64,000 nt of DNA from Streptomyces sp. NBC_01716 (GCF_036248275.1 NZ_CP109181.1:3720001-3784000); one strand, 5' to 3'. Shown: positions 8,539 through 18,148, numbered from the stretch's first letter. Notes: a model not told the origin generated them from the letters alone. Made by a program: numbers and translations.

Positions 8539-10983
8539 TCACTCCGTACGCAGCCCCTCCGGCCGCATCATCCGCCACAGTGGTGGCAGGCTCGCCAGCG
8601 TCACCAGGAGGATCACCGACGCGCCGGCCGCCGCGTACGGGGCGAAGACCCACCAGTCACCCGCCGATTTCCCGATGATGCCGAGCATGAACGTGCCGAG
8701 GACGAGCCCGCCGGCGATCGCGAGGGCCGTGCCCAGTACCACCGGCAGCGCCGTCTGCCACAGCACCGACCAGGCCAGCGTCGCACGCCGCGTACCGAAG
8801 GCCACCAGGATGGACAACAGCCGCCTGCGCTCGCGCAGTTGCTCGATCTGCGAGACCAGCATGCTCGCGGCGATCAGCATCATCGTGAGGGTGCCGCCCA
8901 CCTGGAGACCGCTCTGCACGCTCGCGTACTGCTTGTCCCGTTCCAGGTTCTTCAGCGCGCGGACCCGCAGCGTGGGGTCGATGTCCGCCGCCGTTCCGCG
9001 TACGTACTCGGCCGCGTCCGGCACCTGCTGGTCGACCTTGATCGAGACCATGGCCGTGGCCCCGGGCAGCCCGGCGGAGCCGAGAGCGCCCGGTGTGACG
9101 AGGATGCCGTCGTGCACGTCGCCCATCGGGTCGGGGAAGGCGGTCACCGTCCGGGCCGACCCGGGCAGCGTCCACAGCACGGGCTCGCCCTTGCCCTCCC
9201 CGTAGTCGCCGGTCAGATCGATCTTTCTGCCGGGGACGGCGGCCTCGTCCGTACGGGAGTTCTGCGCCTTCACCCCAGCCGCGCCGACCTGCTTCGCCGC
9301 CCGGGAGTCGAGGTGCGCGACGAAGGTGTCCCCGTCCCGGCAGGAGGGCAGTTCGGCGATGTCCCTCAGCGTCGCGCAGGTGCCCACCGTGAGACTCGTG
9401 GTCGGCTGCCAGCCCTGCTCCGTGGGGGCACCGGTGGCGACCACATAGGTCTCGACGGTGCCGATCACCTTCGAGACCCCCTTGGTGTCGCGGAAGTCCT
9501 GGATCATCCGCTCGGCGAGCGCGGAGTCGCCGTACTCGGCGGAGACGTAGAAGTCCGCCCGGTCCGTGTCCTGCCCCGTGAGCTGGAGGAAGTCCTTCTG
9601 CATGACGCCGAACATCATCTGGAGCGCTATCGCACCCGCCACCGCGACGGTGATGCCGCTCACCGCCCGCGCCGCCGTGCCGCTGCTCAACTGGAGCCTT
9701 CGGGTGGCCAGTTGCCAGGGCACCGGTCCGCCGCGCAGCCGCGAGACGACCGCTTCGACGAGCCAGGGCAGCAGTCCGGCGAGTCCGATCAGCACGCACG
9801 CGGCACCGGCCGCGATCGGGAACTGACCGACGTACCGCGTCGCCTCGTCCACACGCGCGGTCGTCGCGAGGATGCCGATGCCGATGAGGGGCAGCAGCAG
9901 CCGCCACCAGAGCCTGCGCCGGCGCGGACGGGTGTCGCGTACGACGCCGAGCGGCTCGATCGCCACCGAACTCAGCGCGGTCTGGGTGACCAGGACGGCG
10001 GCGAGCGGCACAGCGAGCACGATGAGCAGGGCCAGTCCGGGCTCCGGGACCACGTCGGACGGGAAGGCGCTGAACCCCCAGAGCCTTATGTGGCCCACCA
10101 GTTGACGGGCTATCAGAAAGAGCGCGGCACCGACGGCCAGCCCGGCCACCGTCCCGAACAGGGCCTCCCCCGCCGCGATCCGCCGTACCGTCCTGGCGTC
10201 GGCGCCCACCAGCCGCAGCGCCGCCAGCCTGCGGTCCCTGCGCTCGCCCCCGAAGCGGACGGCGGTCGCGATGAAGACGCCCACCGGCACCAGCAGCACG
10301 ACACACATAAGGATGACCAGCACCACGAGCAGCGGATTGAACGGTGTGCCGGACGCCTCGCGGCCGTAGCCGGACGACCGGATGCCGGCTGCCTCGACGT
10401 TCAGCGTCGAACTGCCCGCGTAGTAGCGCAGATCGCCGGGGTCGACCAGACCCGGATCCCCGATCGTGCCGACGATCCGGTCGTCCAGCCGCTGTGCCAG
10501 CAGCTCGCCTTCGGACGACGCGAGCAGATCGCGCAGCGCGGGCGAGACGACCATCTCGCCGGCGCCCGGGATCTTCGTGACACCGGGCGGTGGGGGCGCG
10601 TCGGCGCCCTCCGGGCGCAGCAGCCGGCCGCTCACCGGGTCGCCGCGGAACTCGGTGGTCGCGTCGGCCCAGATGAAGGTGTCCGTGCCGCCATCGGCGG
10701 CGGACTGCGAGGAGGCGGACGGGATACCCAGGGCCAGGCTCCGGGCGTCACGGGCGTCGAGGATCCGCGGTACGGCGGTGGCGGCGAGGAGCAGCGCGAC
10801 GCCGAGGCCCACACCGAGCGCGGTCAGCGCCGTACGGGCCCAGCCCTCGCGCCCCCCCGAGACGGCGAAACGCGCGCCGAGCGCGAGGTCCCGCGCCCAG
10901 GCGCGGAGACCGGTGGGGGCAGTGGCGGTCGCCGGGGACGGCGGCGGCGAGAGCGGCGGCGCCTGCCGGTCGAGGACCGTCAT
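8539..10983 (-). CDS. ABC transporter permease, FtsX/MacB type
   Basis: An 814-residue membrane protein with two FtsX-like permease units. Hydrophobic clusters occur near the N-terminus (ALTALGVGLGVALLLAATAV), around residues 220-400 and at the C-terminus (LTMMLIAASMLVSQIEQLRERRRLLSILVAFG split over the last unit). Large extracytoplasmic domains lie between them. Such permeases export peptides, lipids or antibiotics, or work mechanically on the cell wall, rather than importing nutrients. Its ATG overlaps the stop of the ATPase gene by four bases, so the two form one transporter. Together with the PadR gene this is a three-gene operon. Substrate unknown. Confidence 0.92.
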   Translation of the reverse strand: MTVLDRQAPPLSPPPSPATATAPTGLRAWARDLALGARFAVSGGREGWARTALTALGVGLGVALLLAATAVPRILDARDARSLALGIPSASSQSAADGGTDTFIWADATTEFRGDPVSGRLLRPEGADAPPPPGVTKIPGAGEMVVSPALRDLLASSEGELLAQRLDDRIVGTIGDPGLVDPGDLRYYAGSSTLNVEAAGIRSSGYGREASGTPFNPLLVVLVILMCVVLLVPVGVFIATAVRFGGERRDRRLAALRLVGADARTVRRIAAGEALFGTVAGLAVGAALFLIARQLVGHIRLWGFSAFPSDVVPEPGLALLIVLAVPLAAVLVTQTALSSVAIEPLGVVRDTRPRRRRLWWRLLLPLIGIGILATTARVDEATRYVGQFPIAAGAACVLIGLAGLLPWLVEAVVSRLRGGPVPWQLATRRLQLSSGTAARAVSGITVAVAGAIALQMMFGVMQKDFLQLTGQDTDRADFYVSAEYGDSALAERMIQDFRDTKGVSKVIGTVETYVVATGAPTEQGWQPTTSLTVGTCATLRDIAELPSCRDGDTFVAHLDSRAAKQVGAAGVKAQNSRTDEAAVPGRKIDLTGDYGEGKGEPVLWTLPGSARTVTAFPDPMGDVHDGILVTPGALGSAGLPGATAMVSIKVDQQVPDAAEYVRGTAADIDPTLRVRALKNLERDKQYASVQSGLQVGGTLTMMLIAASMLVSQIEQLRERRRLLSILVAFGTRRATLAWSVLWQTALPVVLGTALAIAGGLVLGTFMLGIIGKSAGDWWVFAPYAAAGASVILLVTLASLPPLWRMMRPEGLRTE

Positions 10984-11792
10984 GCCGCGTGCCCCACGCC
11001 GCCGTCGTGGCTGCCGTTCCGGCCGCCCGCGCCGCTGCCGCCGCTGTAGCCGGCGCCGCTGACGTAGGCGTCCATGTCGCGCGTCCGGCCGTCCCGTACG
11101 ACGACCTCGCGGTCGGAGTACGCGGCGACCCGCACCTCGTGCGTCACCAGGACGACGGCCGTGCCCGCCGACCGCGCCACGTCGGTCAGCAGTTCCATCA
11201 CGCGCTCGCCGTTGAGCGAGTCGAGCGCGCCGGTCGGCTCGTCGGCGAACAGCAGGCGGGGCGAGGTGACCAGCGAACGGGCGACGGCGATGCGCTGCCC
11301 CTGACCGCCGGAGACCTCACCGGGGCGCTGGGCTTTCACGTCGGTGACCTCCAGGCGCTCCATCCACTCCAGCGCGATCCGCTCGGCCTCCTTACGGCGG
11401 GTGCCGCTGAGGCGCAGCGGCAGCGCCACGTTCTCCAGGCAGGTCAGCTCGGGCACGAGCTGGCCGAACTGGAAGACGAAGCCGAAGTCCGTGCGGCGCA
11501 GCGCGCTGCGCGCCCTGTCGGACAGTCCGGTGAGGTCGCGGCCCTGGTAGCTGATGGTCCCGGAGTCGGCGGGCACGATGCCGGCGAGGCAGTGCAGCAG
11601 CGTGGACTTGCCGGATCCCGAGGGGCCCATGACGGCGACGATCTCGCCGGGGTGGATCGAGAAGGAGGCGCCGTCGAGGGCGGGGGTGGCGCCGTACGAC
11701 TTACGCAGGTCGTACGCGGCGAGCAGCGAGCCCTCGGGCGCCGCGGGGGTGGTGGAGGAGGGCGTGGGGGGTGTGGGGGGCGTGGCACTCAT
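10980..11792 (-). CDS. ABC transporter ATP-binding protein (LolD/MacB-like)
   Basis: A 270-residue ATPase subunit. The Walker A motif is GPSGSGKST, the ABC signature is SGGQGQRIAVARSL, and Walker B is LLFADEPTGALDS, whose GALDS ending is typical of the LolD/MacB/FtsE group that pairs with FtsX-like permeases. The N-terminal 25 residues are Pro/Thr-rich and the C-terminus carries a Gly/Ser-rich tail; both look disordered. It overlaps both neighbours by ATGA, so the PadR regulator, ATPase and permease are translationally coupled. Confidence 0.95.
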   Translation of the reverse strand: MSATPPTPPTPSSTTPAAPEGSLLAAYDLRKSYGATPALDGASFSIHPGEIVAVMGPSGSGKSTLLHCLAGIVPADSGTISYQGRDLTGLSDRARSALRRTDFGFVFQFGQLVPELTCLENVALPLRLSGTRRKEAERIALEWMERLEVTDVKAQRPGEVSGGQGQRIAVARSLVTSPRLLFADEPTGALDSLNGERVMELLTDVARSAGTAVVLVTHEVRVAAYSDREVVVRDGRTRDMDAYVSGAGYSGGSGAGGRNGSHDGGVGHAA

Positions 11793-12313
11793 CGGCGTAC
11801 TTCCTCGGCGAGCTTGTCCAGACGGGCGGCAGTCAGTTCCAGCCAGCGCAGGTCGGCCTCCAGATGGAACAGCGCGTGGTCGCAGATCAGCTGGTCCGAG
11901 AGATCGCCCTGCCGCTTGCGCTCGGTCAGGACGCGCATCAGCCGCAGATGCTCGGCCCGCTGCGTGTCGAGCAGTTCAGCCGCGCCGCGCCCGGTGAGCA
12001 GCGAGATGACGACCTTCGTATAGAGGGTGGACTGGAGATACGGCTCCGGCTTCTCCGGCTGCGCGAGCCAGCGTTCGACATCGGTGATGCCGGCTTCGGT
12101 GATCGCGTACCGCTTGCGCTCGGGGCCTCCGCCGGTCTCTATGCCGTCGACCTCGACCAGCCCGTTCTTCAGCAGCCGGGACATGGTCGAGTAGACCTGC
12201 CCGTAGTGCAGGGGGCGGTCGTGGCCGAAGGATTCGTCGAAGGCGCGTTTGAGGTTGTAGCCGTGCTGGGGGCCGGATTCGAGGAGCCCGAGGAGCGTGT
12301 GTCCGATTGACAT
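11789..12313 (-). CDS. PadR family transcriptional regulator
   Basis: A 174-residue regulator with an N-terminal PadR winged helix: GHTLLGLLESGPQHGYNLKR, then YGQVYSTMSRLLKNGLVEV as recognition helix and wing. The C-terminal half is the helical dimerisation domain of the longer PadR-s1/Vir class. It is the first gene of an operon with an ABC exporter and most likely represses that operon until a ligand, often the exported compound, is present. ATG 12313 is chosen because the conserved MSIGHTLLGLL begins there. A dyad overlapping the promoter region lies 11-40 bp upstream. Confidence 0.92.
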   Translation of the reverse strand: MSIGHTLLGLLESGPQHGYNLKRAFDESFGHDRPLHYGQVYSTMSRLLKNGLVEVDGIETGGGPERKRYAITEAGITDVERWLAQPEKPEPYLQSTLYTKVVISLLTGRGAAELLDTQRAEHLRLMRVLTERKRQGDLSDQLICDHALFHLEADLRWLELTAARLDKLAEEVRR

Positions 12314-12323
12314 GGCGGACACT

Positions 12324-12353
12324 CTACACACAACGTATACATGGCGTGTATAG
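12324..12353. promoter_or_regulatory. Candidate PadR operator
   Basis: CTACACAC and GTGTATAG (7 of 8 positions symmetric) flank a 14-bp centre that contains GTATAC. The site lies directly upstream of padR and about 30 bp upstream of the divergent lyase promoter, so one protein could control both. Confidence 0.5.
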
Positions 12354-12383
12354 CGAGGTCGTCACGGACTCCCGCCCTGTTCA

Positions 12384-12412
12384 TTGACAGGCGTAACCCC
12401 GGTTGTTTGGAT
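12384..12412 (+). promoter_or_regulatory. Candidate sigma-70-like promoter of the polysaccharide lyase gene
   Basis: A perfect -35 TTGACA at 12384-12389 is followed, after 17 bp, by TTGGAT at 12407-12412, close to the Streptomyces HrdB -10 consensus. Transcription would begin near 12419, forty bases ahead of the TTG start at 12459. Confidence 0.6.
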
Positions 12413-12458
12413 GCGGCAAGCGCTTTCTGGCCGAGTTTGCCGAGTTTGGAGCACTCCC

Positions 12459-15035
12459 TTGCAGCTCTCGCGCCGCACCCTGTTGACGATGTTGCCCGCG
12501 TCAGCCCTGCTCGCCATGGCCGCGCCACTGCGTGCTCAGGCAGCTGGCCAGGCTGACCCGGCCGACTCGGCGGACCCGGTCGCCAACCACGCCGCGGTCC
12601 TCGCCAACGCCCTCGCGATCTTCGCCGGCACCGCCGAGTCCAACGCCCGCCCCGAGGTCGCCGCCAAGCTCGCCGCCATCGCGTCGACGGCCCGCACCCG
12701 CCTCACCGCGCTCGACGGCGCGGGCGCCGGGGAACTCTTCAAGGGCCTTCCCCTCGGCACGAGCGACGCGAACCTCAACACCTCGTACCAGTACCTGTAC
12801 GAGATCGCCCTCGCCACCCGCACCCCCGGCCCCGCCGCCTCGGACCTCCGCGACGACGTGAGCGTCCAGCGGCGCGTCATCGACGGACTGACGCGGCTTC
12901 ACGAGACGTACTACGGGGACCAATCGAAGGGCTACTACGGCAACTGGTTCAACTGGGAGATCGGCATCTCGGCAAGCGTCAGCAAGACCCTCGTCCTGCT
13001 GAAGGACGAACTCGCCGCCTACCGGCCCGAGTTGGCCGCCACCTATCTCGCCTCGATGGACGCCTATCTGCGCAACGGCAAGGACGGCGACGTCGACCTC
13101 GACTCGCGCTTCCACACCGGCGCCAATCTCGCCGACATCACCACCAACCGGATCCTCCAGGGCGCCGTCACCGGCGACGACGCGCGCGTCGCCAAGGCCG
13201 TCGCCGACCAGCTGACCGTGTACGCCACAGTCGATCCATACAGGCCCCAACACGGGGTCACCGACGGCTTCTACGCCGACGGTTCCTTCATCCAGCACGA
13301 CTCGGTCGCGTACACCGGTTCGTACGGCAAGGTCCTGCTCACCCGCGCCGTGGGGACCGTCAAGATCCTCGAAGGCACCGACTACATCGACACCGCCGAT
13401 CTGGTGGCCGTCGTGCGGGGCTGGGTGGCCGACGGTTTCGCGCCGCTCGTCTTCGAGGGCTGGATGATGGAGGTCGTCAAGGGCCGCGGGGTGTCGCGGA
13501 CGGCGACGGGCTACACGGACGTCGCGGTCGTCGTCGAAGCCGTGGTCGATCTCTCCGGACACGCGACGGGCACCGACGCCGGCACGCTCGCGGGGTATGT
13601 GAAGTTCGTACGGCAGACGTCGAAGGCCGCGCTCGACCCGGCCGTCTTCGTCTCACCGGTCAGCGTCGCGCGCTACGCCGACATCCTCGCCGACACGTCC
13701 GTGCCGGCGCGGGACCTCGGGGACGCCGAAAGCCACACCGCGTTCAACGCGATGGACAAGACCGTGCACCGGCGGCCCGGTTACGCCTTCGCGCTCGCCC
13801 GCAGCTCGGCCCGGATCAGCAAGTACGAGTACATGAGCGGCGAGAACCTGATGCCGTGGTTCCAGGGTGACGGCGCGCACTACCTGTATCTCGCCGGCCA
13901 GGACCAGACGCTCGCCTTCGGCGTCGACTACTACACGACGGTGTCGCCGTACCAACTGGCGGGCGTCACCGCGCCGGTGGAGACGCGCGGGACGGTCCCC
14001 GGGCTGTACGGCACGGCCTGGTACGACAACCCGGAGCGCGGCTTCACCTCGTCCTCCGAGTCGCAGAACACGTACGTCTACTTCCCGCGCGGCACCAACA
14101 CCCTGTCCGGCGGGGCCCGTCTGGGCACGTACGGCGCGGTCGGACTCGTGCTCGGCGACGATGTCGCGTACGCGGCGAAGCAGGCCGGCGAGCTGCCCGA
14201 CGACTTCGTCACCTACCGGAACGCGGTCGCCACCAAGTCGTGGTTCATGTTCGACGAGGAGATCGTCGTCCTGGCGGCGGGGGTCGGTGACCCGGCGGGA
14301 CGCGCGGTGACGACGACGCTGGACAGCAGGATCGCCGCAGCGCCGGACACCGTCACGGTCAGCGGGCGGCTCCGGAACGGCGCGGCGTGGCCGGGGAGCG
14401 GTACGGCTCCGGGCCCGGTGTCCTGGCTGAGGTACGCGGACGCCGGGCAGGGGGTGTCGGTCGGGTACGTCTTCCTGGACGGGGACCGTGACAGCCTGCC
14501 AACCGTCGCCCTGGACACCGTCACGAGGAGTCGGCGCGTCGTGCGTACGTCCAACCCCGACACCCCGGTCACCAAGCGGGTGTTCTCGCTCCGCGTCGAC
14601 CAACCGGCGGGCGCCCGGCGGCTGTCGATGGCCCACGCGCTCGTACCGAACGCCACGGAGGGGCAGTTGAAGGCGTACGGGCGCGGGCCGCTGTCCGTGG
14701 TGGCCAACAGCACGCGCGTGCAGGCCGTCGAGCACCGCGGCCTGTCCCTCCTCGCCGCCAACACCTTCACGCCGGGCATCCACCACGCGGGCCGGCTCGC
14801 GATCGAGGGCCCCGCGTCGGTGCTGCTGCGGACGGAGCGCGACGGCACGGTCTCGCTCGCGGTCGCGGACCCGACGACGGAACGGAGCACGGTTTCCCTG
14901 ACCCTGCACGGCCGTTGGCTGCGTGCCGTGTCGTCCGACGACGGGGTCAGCGTCCGCAAGGTGCTCGGCGGCACCCGTATCGACGTCAACACCCACCAGG
15001 TGCACGGCCACAGCCTGACGGCACGACTGCGCTAG
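12459..15035 (+). CDS. Secreted polysaccharide lyase family 8 (hyaluronate/chondroitin/xanthan lyase type)
   Basis: An 858-residue PL8 enzyme that would cleave acidic polysaccharide by beta-elimination. The catalytic triad can be placed as N230 (in ITTNRILQ), H280 and Y289 (in DGSFIQHDSVAYTGSYG), with the aromatic patch NWFNWEIG earlier. An N-terminal alpha/alpha toroid is followed by beta-sandwich domains. The start is a Tat-type signal, SRRTLLTMLPASALLAMAA, ending near AQA, so it is exported folded. TTG 12459 is preferred because GGAG lies 7 nt upstream and a good promoter lies just ahead; an upstream TTG at 12384 falls inside the -35 box. Which polymer it attacks cannot be told. Confidence 0.9.
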   Translation: MQLSRRTLLTMLPASALLAMAAPLRAQAAGQADPADSADPVANHAAVLANALAIFAGTAESNARPEVAAKLAAIASTARTRLTALDGAGAGELFKGLPLGTSDANLNTSYQYLYEIALATRTPGPAASDLRDDVSVQRRVIDGLTRLHETYYGDQSKGYYGNWFNWEIGISASVSKTLVLLKDELAAYRPELAATYLASMDAYLRNGKDGDVDLDSRFHTGANLADITTNRILQGAVTGDDARVAKAVADQLTVYATVDPYRPQHGVTDGFYADGSFIQHDSVAYTGSYGKVLLTRAVGTVKILEGTDYIDTADLVAVVRGWVADGFAPLVFEGWMMEVVKGRGVSRTATGYTDVAVVVEAVVDLSGHATGTDAGTLAGYVKFVRQTSKAALDPAVFVSPVSVARYADILADTSVPARDLGDAESHTAFNAMDKTVHRRPGYAFALARSSARISKYEYMSGENLMPWFQGDGAHYLYLAGQDQTLAFGVDYYTTVSPYQLAGVTAPVETRGTVPGLYGTAWYDNPERGFTSSSESQNTYVYFPRGTNTLSGGARLGTYGAVGLVLGDDVAYAAKQAGELPDDFVTYRNAVATKSWFMFDEEIVVLAAGVGDPAGRAVTTTLDSRIAAAPDTVTVSGRLRNGAAWPGSGTAPGPVSWLRYADAGQGVSVGYVFLDGDRDSLPTVALDTVTRSRRVVRTSNPDTPVTKRVFSLRVDQPAGARRLSMAHALVPNATEGQLKAYGRGPLSVVANSTRVQAVEHRGLSLLAANTFTPGIHHAGRLAIEGPASVLLRTERDGTVSLAVADPTTERSTVSLTLHGRWLRAVSSDDGVSVRKVLGGTRIDVNTHQVHGHSLTARLR

Positions 15036-15306
15036 GGCGCGGCCTCGACCGGGTCCGGCCGGAACGCGCGCTGGATGAAAACGGCACATAGATGGCCGGA
15101 TGCGGCATCCAGAAGCGTCTTTCGGCCAACGATCCATGTCTCCGCGGTTCACAGACAACCCACAGCCCCTCCCCCGGCCTCTCAGATACGGGGAAGACAG
15201 TTCCGCGATTCCGAGTCCGTACGTCGCGCCGACTGTCCGTCCACCGTCCACGCAGACATCCGGAATGCACTCGGAAAGCACTCGGCAACTCGGAGAACGA
15301 GGAACG

Positions 15307-17031
15307 ATGACCAGAACGCACCAAGCCCGGCTCCGGCGTTCGGCGTTGGCCGCCGGCGCGGCGCTCGCCGTCACCGCCGGCGTCGTGGCCGCGGCACCCG
15401 ACGGCGACTCGGCGCAGACCACGCCGAAGCTCAGCCTGATCGCCGCGACCAACTCGCTGACGCTCGACTCGTGGAAGGAGGACCCGGGCGTCTACCTCGA
15501 CCTCGGGACCTACCTCACGTCCGAGGGCGGGCCGTTCGAACTCAAGGTGACCCGCAAGTCGTACAAGGACCCGGTCGTCGCCGAGCAGATCATCCACAAC
15601 GGCACCGAGACCACCACCAAGGCCCTTCCCGCCGACCTGGTGAAGGACTTCTCGGGTCTGCCGGACTTCGCCCAGATCAGCATCACCGACACGAACCGCA
15701 AGGTCGTGGTCAACCGCTCCGAGAAGTACTGCCCGAACAACGCGGCGGGCCGGATCAACCCCGACGGACCCGCGAAGTCGAAGTACCCGGAGAGCTGCCC
15801 GGAGAACGCGTTCACCCTCGGTTCGGTGTGGGGTGTCGAGAAGGGCTGGGCGTCCAACACGTACGCCGGCTACTCCTCCGGGCCGGTGAAGCTCGCCGCC
15901 GGCAAGTACACCGCCAAGGTGACGGTGAACAAGCGCTACCGCGACCTCTTCGGCATCTCCAGCAAGCCGCAGCTGATCAACCTGACGGTGCGCGAGCGCA
16001 GTTGGGAGGACGAGGACGGAGCCGGGCTGCGCGCCAACAAGGCGATGTCCGGCCACAGCGGCCACGACATGGCGGCCATGAAGGGCATGGCCGGGCACGG
16101 TTCGATGCGCCCCGAGGCCCCCGCGGCCCCGACGAGCGGCGCCGGCCCCTCGTACAACGTGGGCCACGGCCCGCTCATCCCGGCCCCGCCCGCCCTGCCG
16201 TGGGCGCTGAAGAAGGCCTCGCTCAAGGCCGCGGTGGCACCCGTCGGTGACGGCCCCGGCCGCACGGACGGCTCCCGCCAGGCGCCCGCCGCCAGTCCCA
16301 ACGCCAAGCGTCCGACGGGCAAGGCGGCGGTCCCGGACGTGCCGAAGCCCGACCTGCGTTCGCTGCCGGCCTACGGCATCGAGATCAGCGACGGCGGCCA
16401 GGAGGTCAAGGGCAAGGACTACCTCGCCTTCAGCGCCAACGTCTGGAACGCGGGCCCCGCTCAGCTCGTCGTGGACGGCTTCCGCAGCCCCGGCAAGGAA
16501 CTGATGGACGCCTACCAGTACTTCTACGACGCGGACGGTACGCAGGTCGGCTACACCCCGACCGGCACCATGGAGTGGGACCCGCGGCCGGGCCACGAGC
16601 ACTGGCACTTCACCGACTTCGCCAGCTACCGGCTGCTGAAGGCGGACCAGAAGGAGCAGGTGCGCAGCGGCAAGGAGGCGTTCTGCCTGGCCAACACCGA
16701 CGCGGTCGACTACACGGTGAAGAACGCCAACTGGCACCCGGGCAACACCGATCTGTCCACCGCGTGCGGCCAGGAGAACTCGATCTCCGTCCGCGAGGTG
16801 CTGGACGTCGGCTCCGGCGACACGTACACGCAGGACCTGCCGGGCCAGTCGTTCGACATCACCAACCTGCCGAACGGCACCTACTACATCCAGGTGCTGG
16901 CCAACCCCGAGAACCGTCTCAAGGAGACGAACCTCGACAACAACAGCGCGCTGCGCAAGGTCGTCCTGGGCGGCAAGCCGGGCGCGCGCACGGTGAAGGT
17001 CCCGGCCCACGACCTGGTCGACGCCAACTGA
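15307..17031 (+). CDS. Secreted lysyl-oxidase-family protein with a His/Met-rich segment
   Basis: A 574-residue exported protein. A signal peptide is visible (RLRRSALAAGAALAVTAGVV, then AAA). The C-terminal 200 residues match the bacterial lysyl oxidase family, with PGHEHWHFTDFASYRLL as the histidine-rich copper site, paired cysteines (EAFCLAN, STACGQE) and the ENRLKETNLDNN ending. The N-terminal 220 residues form an extra domain I do not recognise. Residues 247-267 are unusually rich in His and Met (GHSGHDMAAMKGMAGHG), like copper-binding segments of periplasmic copper proteins. It would oxidise lysine amines or bind copper outside the cell. GAGGAA precedes ATG 15307. It runs to a strong terminator. 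Confidence 0.85.
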   Translation: MTRTHQARLRRSALAAGAALAVTAGVVAAAPDGDSAQTTPKLSLIAATNSLTLDSWKEDPGVYLDLGTYLTSEGGPFELKVTRKSYKDPVVAEQIIHNGTETTTKALPADLVKDFSGLPDFAQISITDTNRKVVVNRSEKYCPNNAAGRINPDGPAKSKYPESCPENAFTLGSVWGVEKGWASNTYAGYSSGPVKLAAGKYTAKVTVNKRYRDLFGISSKPQLINLTVRERSWEDEDGAGLRANKAMSGHSGHDMAAMKGMAGHGSMRPEAPAAPTSGAGPSYNVGHGPLIPAPPALPWALKKASLKAAVAPVGDGPGRTDGSRQAPAASPNAKRPTGKAAVPDVPKPDLRSLPAYGIEISDGGQEVKGKDYLAFSANVWNAGPAQLVVDGFRSPGKELMDAYQYFYDADGTQVGYTPTGTMEWDPRPGHEHWHFTDFASYRLLKADQKEQVRSGKEAFCLANTDAVDYTVKNANWHPGNTDLSTACGQENSISVREVLDVGSGDTYTQDLPGQSFDITNLPNGTYYIQVLANPENRLKETNLDNNSALRKVVLGGKPGARTVKVPAHDLVDAN

Positions 17032-17056
17032 CCCCCGCCGCACCCTGATCGACCCG

Positions 17057-17086
17057 CCGGCCCCCGGGACCTGTCCCGGGGGCCGG
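17057..17086. terminator. Bidirectional terminator, perfect 14-bp inverted repeat
   Basis: Arms at 17057-17070 and 17073-17086 are perfectly complementary. They lie between the convergent lysyl-oxidase-like and oxidoreductase genes. Confidence 0.85.
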
Positions 17087-17100
17087 TGCCGTATCCCCGC

Positions 17101-18033
17101 TCAGAGCAGTTCGAGGACGGCTTTCCCGTGGAGCCGGCGTTCGAGAAGGGCCCCGACCGCGTCCGGCGCCTTGTCCCAGCCGCCGCGCCAGGAGACGTTC
17201 GCGTCCAGTTCGCCGGCGGCGACCTTGGCCGCGAGCACACCGAGGTCAGGACCGAGGTCCGGGCAGTCCAGCAGAAAGAAGGTGACGAGCGAGCGGTCGT
17301 GCCGTCCCTCGTTGCCGAAGAGCGCGCCGTACGGGAAGTTCTCACCCTGGTCGACCGCGACATGACCGACCGAGACCAGGGTCCCGCCGGGCCTCAACCG
17401 CTCGAAGGCATGCACGAGTTGGTCGCCGCCGACCAGATCGACCACACCGTCGACGGGCGCGCCCAGCCCGGCCGGCCCGGCGACCACCTCGTGCGCGCCG
17501 AGCGCCCGAAGGCTCTCCCCGTGGGCATCGGGGTCGCCGGTGGAGGCGATGACATGGGCGCCGCCGAGCCGGGCGAGCTGTACGGCGTACCGCCCGGTGC
17601 CGCCCGTCGCGGCGGTGACCAGTATCCGCTTGCCGAGGATCGGCCCGATCCGCGCCAGTGCGCGCAGGGCGCTGCCGCCCGCCACGGGGACGGTGCTGAC
17701 GGCCCCGAGGTCGGCGCCGGCCGGGACCGTACCGATCAAGTCGGTGTCAACCGCGCGCAGTTCGGCCCAGGCGCCGTCGGGGCCGAGGGTCACCACCGGC
17801 GTACCGACGGGCGGACCCGAGCCATCGGCGGCGGCGCGTTCGACGACTCCGGCGGCGTCCCAGCCGAGCACGGCCCCATCAGCGGCTTCCCGCAGGACGA
17901 ATCGGACCTCACCGTGATTGAGCGAGGTCGCGGCCACCCTGACCAGGGCCTGGTGCGGCGCGGGTACGGGGTCGGGGGCCTCGCCGAGGCGGAGGCCGAC
18001 GGGCGTGGAGCGGTCGACGAGCAGAGCGCGCAT
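17101..18033 (-). CDS. Zinc-binding-dehydrogenase-family NADPH oxidoreductase
   Basis: A 310-residue medium-chain oxidoreductase of the quinone oxidoreductase group. It begins [20 protein letters not shown], has the LNHGEVRF and GWDAAGVVE strands of the GroES-like domain, and the nucleotide-binding [18 protein letters not shown] loop. No zinc-ligand cysteines are evident. ATG 18033 is used because the conserved N-terminus starts there. It is divergent from the TetR gene at 18149, so it is probably the regulated target of that repressor. The physiological substrate is unknown. Confidence 0.88.
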   Translation of the reverse strand: MRALLVDRSTPVGLRLGEAPDPVPAPHQALVRVAATSLNHGEVRFVLREAADGAVLGWDAAGVVERAAADGSGPPVGTPVVTLGPDGAWAELRAVDTDLIGTVPAGADLGAVSTVPVAGGSALRALARIGPILGKRILVTAATGGTGRYAVQLARLGGAHVIASTGDPDAHGESLRALGAHEVVAGPAGLGAPVDGVVDLVGGDQLVHAFERLRPGGTLVSVGHVAVDQGENFPYGALFGNEGRHDRSLVTFFLLDCPDLGPDLGVLAAKVAAGELDANVSWRGGWDKAPDAVGALLERRLHGKAVLELL

Positions 18034-18079
18034 GGGAGTAACGCCTTTCCTGTTTCCTGGAGGGCTCACCCATCAATGT

Positions 18080-18092
18080 GCCACTGAGTGGC
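18080..18092. promoter_or_regulatory. Candidate TetR operator in the divergent promoter region
   Basis: GCCACT-G-AGTGGC is a perfect 6+1+6 palindrome centred between the oxidoreductase and the TetR gene. Confidence 0.5.
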
Positions 18093-18148
18093 GTACGCGC
18101 ACAAGCGGCATTAGCTCCTCGGTGTACGCTCTCGGGTACGGTGGTCTC

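Noticed and set aside
8437..11049. Long + strand reading frame of about 870 codons opposite the ABC permease gene
   Set aside because: It is antisense to a clearly recognised permease with conserved FtsX features; long antisense frames are normal in GC-rich DNA and its translation is low-complexity.
12384..12458. Earlier TTG start for the polysaccharide lyase at 12384
   Set aside because: That codon is the -35 box of a good promoter, and the extra residues do not fit ahead of the Tat signal.
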